From: Candidatus Omnitrophota bacterium
GTDB taxonomy: Bacteria; Omnitrophota; Omnitrophia; Omnitrophales; JACROU01
Assembly: GCA_029261035.1 (NCBI GenBank)
Contig: JAJDCD010000025.1
Coordinates: forward strand, 124,001 to 188,000
Length of the DNA: 64,000 nucleotides
Reading direction: 5' to 3'
In this document: in pieces, positions 16,101-25,419 of the stretch
Layout: the number at the start of each line of letters is the position of its first letter
Numbering within the stretch: the stretch's first letter is position 1
Notes under the pieces: model-generated
What the model was told of the DNA's origin: nothing
Seen by the model: the letters and a program-made list of their open reading frames with translations, nothing else
The model's database searches: none
Made by a program: the position numbers and the translations under genes

Positions 16101-16262
16101 CACGTCTTTACCCATAATAAAATAAGTGCTCGATGCACTTCTTTTATTATCTCCCTTCTCCCCACCCAAGTCTACACAAACAAGAAAAAGGGAATGCCTC
16201 CACTGCGAGTTGCGGAGGCCTTTGGCCGAGCATGTCTGAGCAGTGGAGGCATTCCCTTTTTC
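16089..16262 (+). other. Composite hairpin element, copy 2
   Basis: First hairpin weak: AAAGAC (16089-16094) with GTCTTT (16104-16109), overlapping the nuclease stop codon. Second hairpin, 16114-16150: ATAATAAAA with TTTTATTAT, a T.C mismatch, AAGT with ACTT, and the invariant loop GCTCGATGC. Then a G-poor linker. Third hairpin, 16184-16262: a perfect 23-bp stem (16184-16206 with 16240-16262) of sequence unrelated to copies 1 and 3, the internal loop GAGTT opposite ATGTCTGA, and an inner stem closed by GGCC/GGCC. It lies between convergent genes and could end transcription from both sides. Outer stems differ from the other copies but pair fully. Confidence 0.85.
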
Positions 16263-16299
16263 GCCACAACTTATAATCTTTTCTACTCACCTTAACAAA

Positions 16300-17484
16300 C
16301 TACTTCTTAACCACCTCAACCGTACTCCTAGAAGTAAACTGATACTCAATCCCTCTCCAAGTCATCTTTCGAGCAAAAGCAGGAATAATAAAACTTCCAA
16401 TCGCAAGCACTTGAGTCGCCAAAGCCAAAACAGGATACCAAATTGTAATCTCACCTATCGTAGGAACTTCCTCTTTAAGACCATCATCAATCGCTTTCTT
16501 CAATAAAAGTGTGTTCACAACAGACATATAAACAGGAGACAAAAATAACCAATGCCTCCAATCTAAAGTACCTTGCTGAGCAGCCATAACAAATACGACA
16601 GGACTCACCAACATAAACACAATTCGAGCAATAAACATCAAAGAAACCCCAGTCCACTTCTCTGGGAAATAAACGCGAGAAAGCAAAGACTGCCGATTGG
16701 CCCATTTAATAAAATCAATAAAACGAGTCCCCTCGTAGATAGGTACGATGTTCTGAGGAACAAAGTAATTCTCAAGCCCTGTTGGTTTTAATGCCATACT
16801 CAATGTTAAATCATCCGTAAGCGCTGTCTTCCATATCTCTCTTACATTAAACTCTTCAAAGTGTTTCTTACAGACAGCCATAGCACCCCCATAACACCCT
16901 CTAAAACGCTTTACTGTCACAAAGGCACCTAACCCTGACATCCAGGTAGACTTCACCAAAGACCAGAAAGTCTTCTTTAAAGGAACGTAAACAGGAATAC
17001 CCGTCGTTATTCCAACATGATCATATTGAAGAGGAGCAATTAGGCTTTTAATCCATAAAGGTTGAGGAGATGTATCCGAATCCATAAAAACTAAAACCTC
17101 AGACTTATCTCGAACAACTTCCGTCGCACGAACCAAATTATTAAGTTTCCCAGTATTTGTTACAGGATGTCCCGCAACCACAATTTGAGTCGGTATATCC
17201 AAATGAGCACTTGTTAATTCTTGAAGACGCTCATACGCAGGATCTTCTACTGTTGCTACAGCAAAAACAATTTCATAATCAGGATAATCCTGATTCAATA
17301 TCGATTTGATGCTCTTATCAAAATTAGGATCTATCCCCTTGCAAGGAATAATAACGGAAAGAGGAGGGAAATAATCAGGGTGTTTAATTTTAAGTCTTTT
17401 TTCCGTCACCCAAAAAAAGTTGAAAATAAAAAAGAATTGAAACAAAGTTAAAGTAACACAAACCACGGTTAGTATTTCAAACAT
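16300..17484 (-). CDS. GT2/GT21-type glycosyltransferase (ceramide glucosyltransferase/HpnI-like), membrane-bound
   Basis: 394 residues. An N-terminal membrane helix is followed by a GT-A domain starting VIIPCKGIDPNF. The metal-binding motif is MDSDT, the catalytic acidic pair is in TDDLTLS, and IKWANRQSLLSR replaces the usual Q(Q/R)xRW. Two to three membrane segments follow. This layout matches ceramide glucosyltransferase and the hopanoid enzyme HpnI, so a lipid acceptor is likely, but the sugar and lipid are not visible. The gene is eight bases downstream of a lipoprotein gene and probably co-transcribed with it. Its last 21 codons end in G or T except one. Confidence 0.8.
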   Translation of the reverse strand: MFEILTVVCVTLTLFQFFFIFNFFWVTEKRLKIKHPDYFPPLSVIIPCKGIDPNFDKSIKSILNQDYPDYEIVFAVATVEDPAYERLQELTSAHLDIPTQIVVAGHPVTNTGKLNNLVRATEVVRDKSEVLVFMDSDTSPQPLWIKSLIAPLQYDHVGITTGIPVYVPLKKTFWSLVKSTWMSGLGAFVTVKRFRGCYGGAMAVCKKHFEEFNVREIWKTALTDDLTLSMALKPTGLENYFVPQNIVPIYEGTRFIDFIKWANRQSLLSRVYFPEKWTGVSLMFIARIVFMLVSPVVFVMAAQQGTLDWRHWLFLSPVYMSVVNTLLLKKAIDDGLKEEVPTIGEITIWYPVLALATQVLAIGSFIIPAFARKMTWRGIEYQFTSRSTVEVVKK

Positions 17485-17492
17485 AAGTAATT

Positions 17493-18026
17493 CTATCCCC
17501 TTTTATTTGGTATTTTCTTGCCGTAAGCGTCTTTACGGCTGAGTGGATGAAATAAATGCCACAAAAAATCCCCCGCCGACTCAACAGCCCCCGGCTCTTT
17601 ATAAGGAGGCGGTGGTACATTGGGAGCAGGATATTTTTTAGCATTCTGAGTTACAGCTGTACTTGCACTGGATTGTTGTAACGGAGAGGCTGCATTTGGA
17701 TCCACCTTTTGTGCCATAACTTGAATTCCATTTACAGGAACTTGAAGATCTTCATCCGACACAGGTTCTGTTTCCTGCGAAGTAGTCACATCCTCTTCTG
17801 CAGTAACCGGAACAGTTCCTTGACTCTGAACCACACCTTCTGGAAGTTTTTGAGGAGGAATAGGTTCTTCTGTCTGAGGAACCACCTCATCCACTGTTTC
17901 TACTTCAGTAATCACAGCATCATTCTCTAACTCAACAAAGATATCCTTTCGCTCTTTCTTTCCACAAGCCGAAAAAGACATCATCACAATAAGCATAAAA
18001 ATAATAAAAAACCCAAATCGTCTCAT
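17493..18026 (-). CDS. Proline- and glutamate-rich lipoprotein of unknown function
   Basis: 177 residues. The N-terminus MRRFGFFIIFMLIVMMSFSAC is a lipoprotein signal (lipobox FSAC); the remainder is low in hydrophobic residues, rich in Pro, Glu, Gln and Val, and probably disordered, with a short polyproline run (NVPPPPYKEP) and a basic C-terminus. AGAGGTAG precedes the ATG. No family recognised. It may act as a tethered linker in the periplasm. Confidence 0.6.
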   Translation of the reverse strand: MRRFGFFIIFMLIVMMSFSACGKKERKDIFVELENDAVITEVETVDEVVPQTEEPIPPQKLPEGVVQSQGTVPVTAEEDVTTSQETEPVSDEDLQVPVNGIQVMAQKVDPNAASPLQQSSASTAVTQNAKKYPAPNVPPPPYKEPGAVESAGDFLWHLFHPLSRKDAYGKKIPNKRG

Positions 18027-18133
18027 ACTCTCACTACCTCTCTATATCAATTCTAACGCCTACTTAAGACGAACCATTATAACAGGATATTCACAACACA
18101 AAAGGACGGATTTAAAAGATGCTAGAAGTGATT

Positions 18134-19552
18134 TTAAAAGAAAACAGCAATGGATTGCTTTGTTAGAGACATAAATAAATGAGGAAAAAACCCTGTTACA
18201 ACCAGAACCGCAATAGATAAGTAGCAATAGATCTGATAAGCAGGTTTTAAACGAATCGGCTCCAAACCTCCCGCTTCTATCCCTTCGTCTGAATAAGCAT
18301 CCTTAACAACCATCAAGTAGTAGTAAAGAGAAATAATACTGTTAAAAATGGCCACTAAAGCTAAAACGTTATAACCCGAATTAACTGCTGCGGAAAATAT
18401 AAACCACTTCCCTGTAAAACCTGCAAGAGGCGGAATTCCTGCTAAAGCAAAAAAACTAATAAGCAAAGTCAAAGCCAGCAAAGGAGATCGTTTAAACAAA
18501 CCCTTTACAGCTGAAGTCGGTACATTATTTCCATTTTTAGACAATTGAGAAATAATAAAAAAAGCCGTTAAATTCATAACCAAGTAAGCAGCCGCATAAT
18601 AAATAGCTCCGCTAATTCCTTTCTCGCTAATACACAAAACTCCCACCAATAAATAACCCGCCTGAGCAATACTAGAATAAGCCAAAAGACGTTTTAAATC
18701 TTTTTGAATAAGCGCGGATAAATTACCAATAGTCATTGTGGCTATGGCAATAGCAACCCAAACATCATCTAATACATGTGCAGTCTCTCCTGCAAGCAAC
18801 ATAAATCGAATCAATACAGAAAGACCTGCTATCTTAGATACGGTAGAAATAAATCCAATGACCTGCGTATTTCCAGCCTCATAGACATCGGGTGTCCAAG
18901 CATGAAATGGAAAAAAAGATAACTTAAAGAAAAAACCCGCTAAGGAAAAAAAGAAAGCAACCCAGAAAATGGGCATCTGATACAAAAGAGGTAACTGCGC
19001 AGCAATTTCATTTAAATATGTGGTTTGAGTTAACCCAAAAAGCAAACTGAATCCATACACCATAATCCCAGAAGCAGCAATCCCTATCAATATATACTTA
19101 ATACTAGCCTCTGCACTCCCTTTTCCATTAGAACGCATAGGAATGAGCAAATACAACGAATATGAGGCTAATTCTAAGGCCGTATAAAGCGTAATCAAAT
19201 CTTTAGCACTCACGAGCACAACCATCCCTAAAGTAGATGTAGTCAAAAATAAATAAAACTCAGGTTGATGCTTCCCATCTACATCCTTAACTTCTTGAGC
19301 TAAAAATAAAGTAATAAAATAACCTAAAACCAAAATCACCTTCATCAACTGAGAAAAACCATCCATAACATAGACTTCTTGAAAAAACACTCCTCTAAAA
19401 TCAAACGAAAATAAGGCTGAAAGAAGAACAAGAAAGCCAGCCCACCCTACAAGCTTATGGAACAAAGTCAAATGGACTTCTTTTCTTAAGCTCCAAGAAA
19501 AGAAAAACAATGAAGCCAGAACTAAAAATGTTTCGACACTATAAAACCACAT
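18134..19552 (-). CDS. nuoN: NADH-quinone oxidoreductase-type subunit N
   Basis: 472 residues and about 13-14 membrane helices; one of the three antiporter-like proton-pumping subunits of complex I. The motif LYTALELASYSLYLL holds the conserved Glu of helix 5, and KLSFFPFHAWTPDVYEG-like residues (FHAWTPDVYEA) give the broken helix 7-8 region with its Lys. It is the last gene of the nuo operon and starts two bases after nuoM, with AGAGGA upstream as ribosome site. Length is normal for the family. Confidence 0.95.
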   Translation of the reverse strand: MWFYSVETFLVLASLFFFSWSLRKEVHLTLFHKLVGWAGFLVLLSALFSFDFRGVFFQEVYVMDGFSQLMKVILVLGYFITLFLAQEVKDVDGKHQPEFYLFLTTSTLGMVVLVSAKDLITLYTALELASYSLYLLIPMRSNGKGSAEASIKYILIGIAASGIMVYGFSLLFGLTQTTYLNEIAAQLPLLYQMPIFWVAFFFSLAGFFFKLSFFPFHAWTPDVYEAGNTQVIGFISTVSKIAGLSVLIRFMLLAGETAHVLDDVWVAIAIATMTIGNLSALIQKDLKRLLAYSSIAQAGYLLVGVLCISEKGISGAIYYAAAYLVMNLTAFFIISQLSKNGNNVPTSAVKGLFKRSPLLALTLLISFFALAGIPPLAGFTGKWFIFSAAVNSGYNVLALVAIFNSIISLYYYLMVVKDAYSDEGIEAGGLEPIRLKPAYQIYCYLSIAVLVVTGFFPHLFMSLTKQSIAVFF

Positions 19553-19554
19553 AA

Positions 19555-21021
19555 TTAATATCCTCTAAGCAGCACTATGCTGGTCTGTGAAATAAACTGG
19601 ATCAAGATCATGGGACAAATTCCCAAAAGAAGCAAAAATGAAAACAAAATGTATTGAGGGAGTGCTGTTTTCCAATTGTGATCCACCCCAACAGGTGCTG
19701 TGGATTTATCTGAAGGAACACCCCAAAAAGAACTCTTTAAAATGCGTAAGATATAAATCGCGGATAGCACTAACCCAAGCAAAGCTAAAGAACCGAACAC
19801 ATAAGAAACTGAGAACGTTGCATAGATCACAAGAAATTCAGCGACAAACCCACTCAACCCTGGCAACCCTAAACAAGTTAACCCTGCCAAAATAAAAAAG
19901 GTGGAAGCTTTTGGCATTTCTTTAAACAACCCTTTCAGGTCATCCAAGTTTCTCGTTTTCTTAGCTTCATAAATATAACCCACACTTGCAAATAAAAGAG
20001 CCGTCATAATTCCGTGGGAAAACATCTGAAACATCGCTCCATTCAAACCTGCCTGAGTCAATGTTCCAATACCCAACATCACAATACCCATATGAGATAC
20101 ACAGGAGTAACCAACAATGTACTTCAAATCTTTTTGTACAATCACACACAATGCTGCATAAAGAATATTAATAACACCAAAAGACAACATCAACCACTGC
20201 CAATAATGCGCTCCTTCAGGAAAAAGAGCAACAGCAACTCTTAAAATACCGTAAGCACCTAATGTCTTAAGAACAGCAGCATGTAACATACTGGCTGCTG
20301 TAGGAGCTGACGCATACCCATCGGGTGACCATGTATGAAAAGGCCAAGTTGCAGACAAAGTCCCGAAGCCAATGAGAAATAAAATAAATAACCCTTTTTG
20401 CATTCCAGGGCTAAATGAAGCCAACTCAAGCATATCTTTTAAATTAAATGTATTTAATCCAGAAACAAAATAAAGAATAAAAAATCCAAACAGAACTAAA
20501 CCGGAACCTGCCAAAAGATATAAGGTCAATTTATTCGCAGCATAGGTCTTGTTCCCTGTTCCCCATATATTAACAAGCAAGAACATAGGAATAACCGCTA
20601 ATTCATAAAAAAGAAAGAAGAAAAAGAGATCTAAAACTAAAAGAACCCCATAAGCCCCTGCCACCAAAAGCAATAAAAGAGCAAAAAACTCTTTAACTCT
20701 AAACTTCAAGTTCTGAGAAACAAGCACTCCTGAAAAAATAATAATCGAAGTCAACAAAACCAAAGGAATACTTAAACCATCCACTCCCAGAATAAACTGG
20801 ATACCCCACCCCGGAACCTCAAACCACTGCTCAACCCACCTAAATTCCGCAGAGTGATAATCATAGGCTAACACCAAATAAATCGACCCTAAAAAGGAAA
20901 TACCACTCCCTATCAAGGCAATTGATTTGATTAAACGCGAATTCTCTTCTTTTACAAACAAAATCAAAGCCATCGCAAGAAGAGGCGCTAATAAGATAAT
21001 ACTTAAAATAGGTAAATTCAT
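19555..21021 (-). CDS. nuoM: NADH-quinone oxidoreductase-type subunit M
   Basis: 488 residues, about 14 membrane helices; antiporter-like proton-pumping subunit of complex I. FFLFYELAVIPMFLLV carries the channel Glu, and WPFHTWSPDGYASAPTAASMLHA is the diagnostic NuoM segment with the central channel residues. It sits two bases after nuoL and two before nuoN. Nothing unusual in length. Confidence 0.95.
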   Translation of the reverse strand: MNLPILSIILLAPLLAMALILFVKEENSRLIKSIALIGSGISFLGSIYLVLAYDYHSAEFRWVEQWFEVPGWGIQFILGVDGLSIPLVLLTSIIIFSGVLVSQNLKFRVKEFFALLLLLVAGAYGVLLVLDLFFFFLFYELAVIPMFLLVNIWGTGNKTYAANKLTLYLLAGSGLVLFGFFILYFVSGLNTFNLKDMLELASFSPGMQKGLFILFLIGFGTLSATWPFHTWSPDGYASAPTAASMLHAAVLKTLGAYGILRVAVALFPEGAHYWQWLMLSFGVINILYAALCVIVQKDLKYIVGYSCVSHMGIVMLGIGTLTQAGLNGAMFQMFSHGIMTALLFASVGYIYEAKKTRNLDDLKGLFKEMPKASTFFILAGLTCLGLPGLSGFVAEFLVIYATFSVSYVFGSLALLGLVLSAIYILRILKSSFWGVPSDKSTAPVGVDHNWKTALPQYILFSFLLLLGICPMILIQFISQTSIVLLRGY

Positions 21022-21023
21022 TT

Positions 21024-22874
21024 CTATTTCCCAAAAATTAAATAAATAACAACAAACAAAGATACAACCACTGCCGTAATAATATATTGTTGAACCTGTC
21101 CCATTTGTAATGCCGCTGCTTTTTTACCACAACGAATGGCCGTCAAACCCACCTGATCCACAATCACATTAATAATATGAACATCCGTCCAAAAACTCAT
21201 TCTTGAAAATCTGTAAACCCCCTTGTCTACAACCCATTTCCAAAAATGATCCACAAAGAACTTGTTCTCAATCAAACCAGAAAGGCCTGGAATAAAGGAG
21301 ACCCACCCCTTTTCACTTGTAGCTTGCTTACGCCCAAAGTAAAAATAAGAAACTCCAATAGCAAGAACAACACCTATAGTGGTAATAAAAAAGTTCACCC
21401 ATTGCTCAGCATGCCACTCAGAATGTAAATGAAAGAACTCTGTAAGCGCTGGTAAGAAAATCCAAAACCCTATCAGAGTCATCAATCCTAAAAACGAAAC
21501 CGAAATTTTCATATACAGTGGCAAAGAGTTTTCTTGAGCATCTACCACTTCCCCATTTCTGGAAACAATAAAAGCCATTCGAGTGGTATAGTAAGCCGTT
21601 AAAAAACTAATCAGTAAAGCAACCCCATAAACACCGTAATGATGGCCTTCCATCAGAGAACCAAAGATCGTCTCTTTACTCAAGAATCCTGACAATGGAA
21701 ACAACCCACACAACGCTAGAGAGCCAACCCACAATAAAGCGACCATGAGTTTTGACTTTGTACCGTAGGACACCTTAGCCATAGAAAAAATATCATTCGA
21801 GTGGTGGGCCATATGAATAAAATATCCTGCCAAAAGAAACAACATTGATTTAAAGAAAGCATGTGTCAGGAGATGAAAGAAGCCTCCCTGCCAAGCTCCA
21901 GCCCCTATAGCCATAACCATAAAACCCAACTGACTAACAGTGGAGTAAGCCAAGATACGCTTCATATCTTTTTCTGTTAGAGCCATCACAGCAGCAATCA
22001 AAGATGTTAATGCTCCAATACATAAGATATAAGTCATCGCAGATTCTGAAAAAGCAATTAAAGGAAAGAGACGAACCAAAAGGTAAACTCCTGCCGCCAC
22101 CATGGTCGCAGAGTGAATCAAAGCACTTACGGGTGTCGGTCCTTCCATCGCGTCTGGCAACCAAGAATGCAAAGGAAATTGAGCCGACTTACCCATCACA
22201 CCCAAAAATAATAAAACAACAATCCAAAACACTTCTTGAGGAGATAACAGAGTTCCAGCAGCAGTGATCAATACTGGAATTGCTACTGTTTTCAATTTTA
22301 CTAGAAGAAGAATAACAGCCGCCAAGAGACCCAAATCACCAAATCGAGTCATAATAAATGCTTTTATCGCAGCACGTCGCGGCTCGGGTTTTTCATGCCA
22401 AAAACCAATCAGCAAGTAAGAGGCCAATCCCAAAAGTTCCCAAAAAATATAACTTCCAAAAAGGTCTATCGAAACAACAAAGAAAATCATGGCCCAACTA
22501 AAAAAAGTAATGGTTCCATAATATCTACGAATACCCGCATCGTCTTTCATATACCAAAAAGAATACATCTGAACCATAAAACTAATCACACAGACTGTCG
22601 TTAGCATCATCAAAGAAACTTTATCCAGGTAATACCCAATCAAAAGTTCTCCTGTATTCCATTTCAGCCATGTTACTGAAGCAGTAAGAGCAATATCTAA
22701 ATGAAAACGCTGAAAGAGTAAAACACAAGATACCAATGCACCCAAACCAGACAAAGTAATCGCCACTTTTGCCGCTAAAAAACGCTGTTCCTTCTTTTTA
22801 AGGAAAAACGTAATCAACAGAAATGCAACAAAGTTTGAAAAAACTGAAATATTTAATAAAGCTAAATGACTCAT
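21024..22874 (-). CDS. nuoL: NADH-quinone oxidoreductase-type subunit L
   Basis: 616 residues; the distal antiporter-like subunit of complex I, with the lateral helix at its C-terminus. FWELLGLASYLLIGFW holds the key Glu, and FPLHSWLPDAMEGPTPVSALIHSA (in part) is the family signature. The gene begins 28 bases after nuoK. Its ribosome site is weak (TTAGGAT about 15 bases away). Confidence 0.95.
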   Translation of the reverse strand: MSHLALLNISVFSNFVAFLLITFFLKKKEQRFLAAKVAITLSGLGALVSCVLLFQRFHLDIALTASVTWLKWNTGELLIGYYLDKVSLMMLTTVCVISFMVQMYSFWYMKDDAGIRRYYGTITFFSWAMIFFVVSIDLFGSYIFWELLGLASYLLIGFWHEKPEPRRAAIKAFIMTRFGDLGLLAAVILLLVKLKTVAIPVLITAAGTLLSPQEVFWIVVLLFLGVMGKSAQFPLHSWLPDAMEGPTPVSALIHSATMVAAGVYLLVRLFPLIAFSESAMTYILCIGALTSLIAAVMALTEKDMKRILAYSTVSQLGFMVMAIGAGAWQGGFFHLLTHAFFKSMLFLLAGYFIHMAHHSNDIFSMAKVSYGTKSKLMVALLWVGSLALCGLFPLSGFLSKETIFGSLMEGHHYGVYGVALLISFLTAYYTTRMAFIVSRNGEVVDAQENSLPLYMKISVSFLGLMTLIGFWIFLPALTEFFHLHSEWHAEQWVNFFITTIGVVLAIGVSYFYFGRKQATSEKGWVSFIPGLSGLIENKFFVDHFWKWVVDKGVYRFSRMSFWTDVHIINVIVDQVGLTAIRCGKKAAALQMGQVQQYIITAVVVSLFVVIYLIFGK

Positions 22875-22902
22875 ATTTTTAACTGTAATCCTAAGAGTTA
22901 CA

Positions 22903-23214
22903 TCACCCTTTCAGGTGATCCATTTTTTCCACATTAATCGTATTAAAATTTCGGTACACAACGAGCACGATACTTAAACCCACAGCCACTTCAGCTGCTG
23001 CAAGCGCAATCACAAAGAGCGTAAAAATCTGCCCTACAGCCTTATCCACATCCATAAACCGAGAAAAGGTCAAAAAGTTAATATTAGCTGCATTCAAAAT
23101 AAGCTCAGTAGCAATCAAAATACCAATCAAAGAACGTCTAGCAAGCAAGCCATACAACCCAATACAAAATAAGGCTGCTGACAATATTAAATAAGGAGTG
23201 ATGTCATTAATCAT
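22903..23214 (-). CDS. nuoK: NADH-quinone oxidoreductase-type subunit K
   Basis: 103 residues with three membrane helices. GLYGLLARRSLIGILIATELILNAANINF contains the conserved Glu residues of the E-channel (in IATELIL and later LAAAEVAVG). The open frame reaches 23256, but the ATG at 23214 gives the normal family length and overlaps the end of nuoJ by eight bases, as is common for this pair. Confidence 0.93.
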   Translation of the reverse strand: MINDITPYLILSAALFCIGLYGLLARRSLIGILIATELILNAANINFLTFSRFMDVDKAVGQIFTLFVIALAAAEVAVGLSIVLVVYRNFNTINVEKMDHLKG

Positions 23215-23737
23215 TTGGAGAATCCTGTATTGTTGTTTTTTTATCTTTTTGAGCAATCACCAAAGAGCCTAAAATAGAAACTAAAAGCACAACCGAAATA
23301 AGCTCAAAAGCAAAGGCATAGCGTTGAATAATAACTTCCCCTATATGTTTTACCGAGTTATCCCCTACCATCTCGGGAAGCACCACCCAAGGCGTATGAA
23401 TAAAAATATACGAAAGCGCCACAAATACTAAAAGACTTACAGAAAGAGAAATTAATATTTTAGTTACGCTTCTTTTTGACGGCTTCAACGAAAGTGATGG
23501 TGAAAGCATAATTGCAAAAATAATCGCAATCGAAATTGCTCCAGCATAGATTAAAATTTGTATCAAAGCCACAAATTCACTTCGAAGAAAAATAAAAATC
23601 CCAGCGGTTCCAAAAAGGGTCAAAGCCAAACTCAATGCGTTATGAAAAATATTCTTAAGACCCACAGCCATTACAGCACCGCCTAAGGTCACCACAACAA
23701 AAAACAAGAATGTAAGATCAGTTATTAGCGACAACAT
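23207..23737 (-). CDS. nuoJ: NADH-quinone oxidoreductase-type subunit J
   Basis: 176 residues, five membrane helices. The conserved region VALIQILIYAGAISIAIIF is the third helix with the pi-bulge. It overlaps the end of nuoI by 20 bases and nuoK by eight bases, so translation of the three is coupled. Confidence 0.93.
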   Translation of the reverse strand: MLSLITDLTFLFFVVVTLGGAVMAVGLKNIFHNALSLALTLFGTAGIFIFLRSEFVALIQILIYAGAISIAIIFAIMLSPSLSLKPSKRSVTKILISLSVSLLVFVALSYIFIHTPWVVLPEMVGDNSVKHIGEVIIQRYAFAFELISVVLLVSILGSLVIAQKDKKTTIQDSPND

Positions 23738-24188
23738 CCACTGGAACCTTTCTTTGTTCTACATCTTTTAGAAAATCGTAAATAAAGGTGTCTTTCTTAT
23801 CATCCGCTAAATTAAATTCCGGAGAATGCTCCAAAGTCTTTGTAGGACATACTTCAATACACAAACTACAAAGAGAACACGTGGAAAAATTATAAACAAA
23901 CTCTGTCGGTCTCTTACGACCCCCTTCTGGAGGCTTTTCGCCTGCTAACTCCAGAAAACATTTTGAAGGGCAAATATTTTTACATTTCAAACAGGCAATA
24001 CAATCATGATTTTGTGTTTCAGGAAAAACTACAAATCGAATTCTTCCCTTATGTACATTTGAAGGTTGAGACGGCTGTAATGGATATTGTAATGTAACAG
24101 GGCGTTTAAACATAAACTTCAAGGTCACACCCATACCCTCAACCAAACTCCACGCACCCAACCCAATTTCTTTAACTGTGTTTAACAT
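23718..24188 (-). CDS. nuoI: NADH-quinone oxidoreductase-type subunit I, 2x[4Fe-4S] ferredoxin-like
   Basis: 156 residues. Two ferredoxin motifs, CIACLKCKNICP and CSLCSLCIEVCP, bind clusters N6a and N6b, which carry electrons to NuoB. The amphipathic N-terminus lies along the membrane. It follows nuoH after a gap of about 140 bases filled with palindromic repeats. With NuoEFG absent, this subunit may be close to the electron entry point, as suggested for the ferredoxin-using 11-subunit enzymes. Confidence 0.95.
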   Translation of the reverse strand: MLNTVKEIGLGAWSLVEGMGVTLKFMFKRPVTLQYPLQPSQPSNVHKGRIRFVVFPETQNHDCIACLKCKNICPSKCFLELAGEKPPEGGRKRPTEFVYNFSTCSLCSLCIEVCPTKTLEHSPEFNLADDKKDTFIYDFLKDVEQRKVPVDVVANN

Positions 24189-24204
24189 CTTCTTTTATCC
24201 CTTG

Positions 24205-24331
24205 CCCTATCGGGCTATCAGCAATCAGCCTTCAGCGAAAATCAACTCATTGTCATTCTGATCCGCCTTTGGCGGAGAAGAATCTAAAACCATCTCTCTC
24301 AAGAGATCCTTCGTATGCACTCAGGATGACA
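24205..24331. repeat. Palindromic repeats inside the nuo operon, between nuoH and nuoI
   Basis: 24251-24331 begins TGTCATTCTGATCCGCC and ends TCAGGATGACATT, forming a large imperfect palindrome with an inner GATCCGCC/GGCGGA hairpin (24260-24277) and AAGAATCT/AGATCCTT words. Before it, 24216-24236 carries CTATCAGCAATCAGCCTTCAGC-type words (split here as CTATCAGCAATC and AGCCTTCAGC). Both look like dispersed intergenic repeats inserted in an otherwise tight operon. Confidence 0.7.
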
Positions 24332-25291
24332 TTACAACTTCAGCACTACCGCAGTGATTAATAAATTAAGAATAGCTATAGGCGTTAGTATCTTCCAACA
24401 AAAATTCATTAATTGATCCGGTCTCAATCGAGGAAAAGTCCATCGAATCCAAATAATCACAAAAACAAGAAAATAAACTTTAAGCAAAAACCAATGAATC
24501 CCATCCACGAAAGGCCCTTGCCACCCACCTAAAAACAAGGCTGTTGTCACGCAAGAAAGCAAAAACACATTAGTGTACTCTGCTAAGAAAAATAAGGCAT
24601 AACGCATACCCGAATACTCTGTGAGAAAACCCGCGACCAACTCGGACTCTGCTTCAGGCAAATCAAAAGGGGCTCGATTCGTCTCTGCAAGACCCGAAAT
24701 CATAAAAATAATAAATGCTATTGGCTGCATCAACACAACCCAAAATTGATCTTGATACGCAACCAACTCCGTCATCTTTAATGAACCTACCATAAACACC
24801 ACACTCAAAGCTGATAATAAAAGAGGGACTTCATAAGCGATAACCTGCGCTACAGATCTCATGGCACCCAGCAAAGAGTATTTATTATTCGAAGCCCACC
24901 CCGCCATAAAGATAGCAATCACTTCGATACTGGCAAATGAAAACAAATATAAAAGACCCACGTTCAAGTCTTTAATAATTAAATTTTCCCCAAAAGGCAT
25001 AACAATAAATAAAAGCAGCGCAGGAAAAAAGGCTAATAAAGGAGCTTGAATAAAAAGAAATTTATTCACGTTCTTAGGAATAATCTGCTCTTTCCCTAAT
25101 AACTTAATTGCATCGGCTATGGTCTGAAAAATACCATGGGGTCCTACATGCATCGGCCCTAATCGTCTTTGAATATGAGCACTTACCTTTCTCTCTGCAT
25201 AAACCAACACCAAGGCATTGATGCTCACAAACCCAAACACAACAACAGCTGTAACCGCAATATTCATTCCTTCAAATAATAATTCGTTCAT
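24332..25291 (-). CDS. nuoH: NADH-quinone oxidoreductase-type subunit H
   Basis: 319 residues, about eight membrane helices; the membrane subunit that forms the quinone chamber with NuoB and NuoD. The signature region AERKVSAHIQRRLGPMHVGPHG and the loop GLAETNRAPFDLPEAESELVAGF (in part) with its acidic residues are intact. It follows nuoCD after a 124-base repeat-bearing gap. Confidence 0.95.
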   Translation of the reverse strand: MNELLFEGMNIAVTAVVVFGFVSINALVLVYAERKVSAHIQRRLGPMHVGPHGIFQTIADAIKLLGKEQIIPKNVNKFLFIQAPLLAFFPALLLFIVMPFGENLIIKDLNVGLLYLFSFASIEVIAIFMAGWASNNKYSLLGAMRSVAQVIAYEVPLLLSALSVVFMVGSLKMTELVAYQDQFWVVLMQPIAFIIFMISGLAETNRAPFDLPEAESELVAGFLTEYSGMRYALFFLAEYTNVFLLSCVTTALFLGGWQGPFVDGIHWFLLKVYFLVFVIIWIRWTFPRLRPDQLMNFCWKILTPIAILNLLITAVVLKL

Positions 25292-25320
25292 TAATTATCC
25301 TTTTTCAGCTCAACCAGCGG

Positions 25321-25419
25321 ATAGCGCATAGCGTTTAGCGTATAGAAAAACAAAAAAACGCTTCATCTGTCTTTTTGACAAATGTCCCTATACGCTCCAC
25401 GCTAAACGCTCTACGCTAT
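25321..25419. repeat. GCGTTTAGCG/CGCTAAACGC palindromic repeat inside the nuo operon
   Basis: Left arm 25321-25345 (ATAGCGCATAGCG then TTTAGCGTATAG) is complementary to the right arm 25388-25419 (CTATACGC ... CGCTAAACGC ... ACGCTAT), with a short insertion in the latter. The right arm supplies the stop codon of nuoCD, so the repeat reaches into the coding end. Confidence 0.8.
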
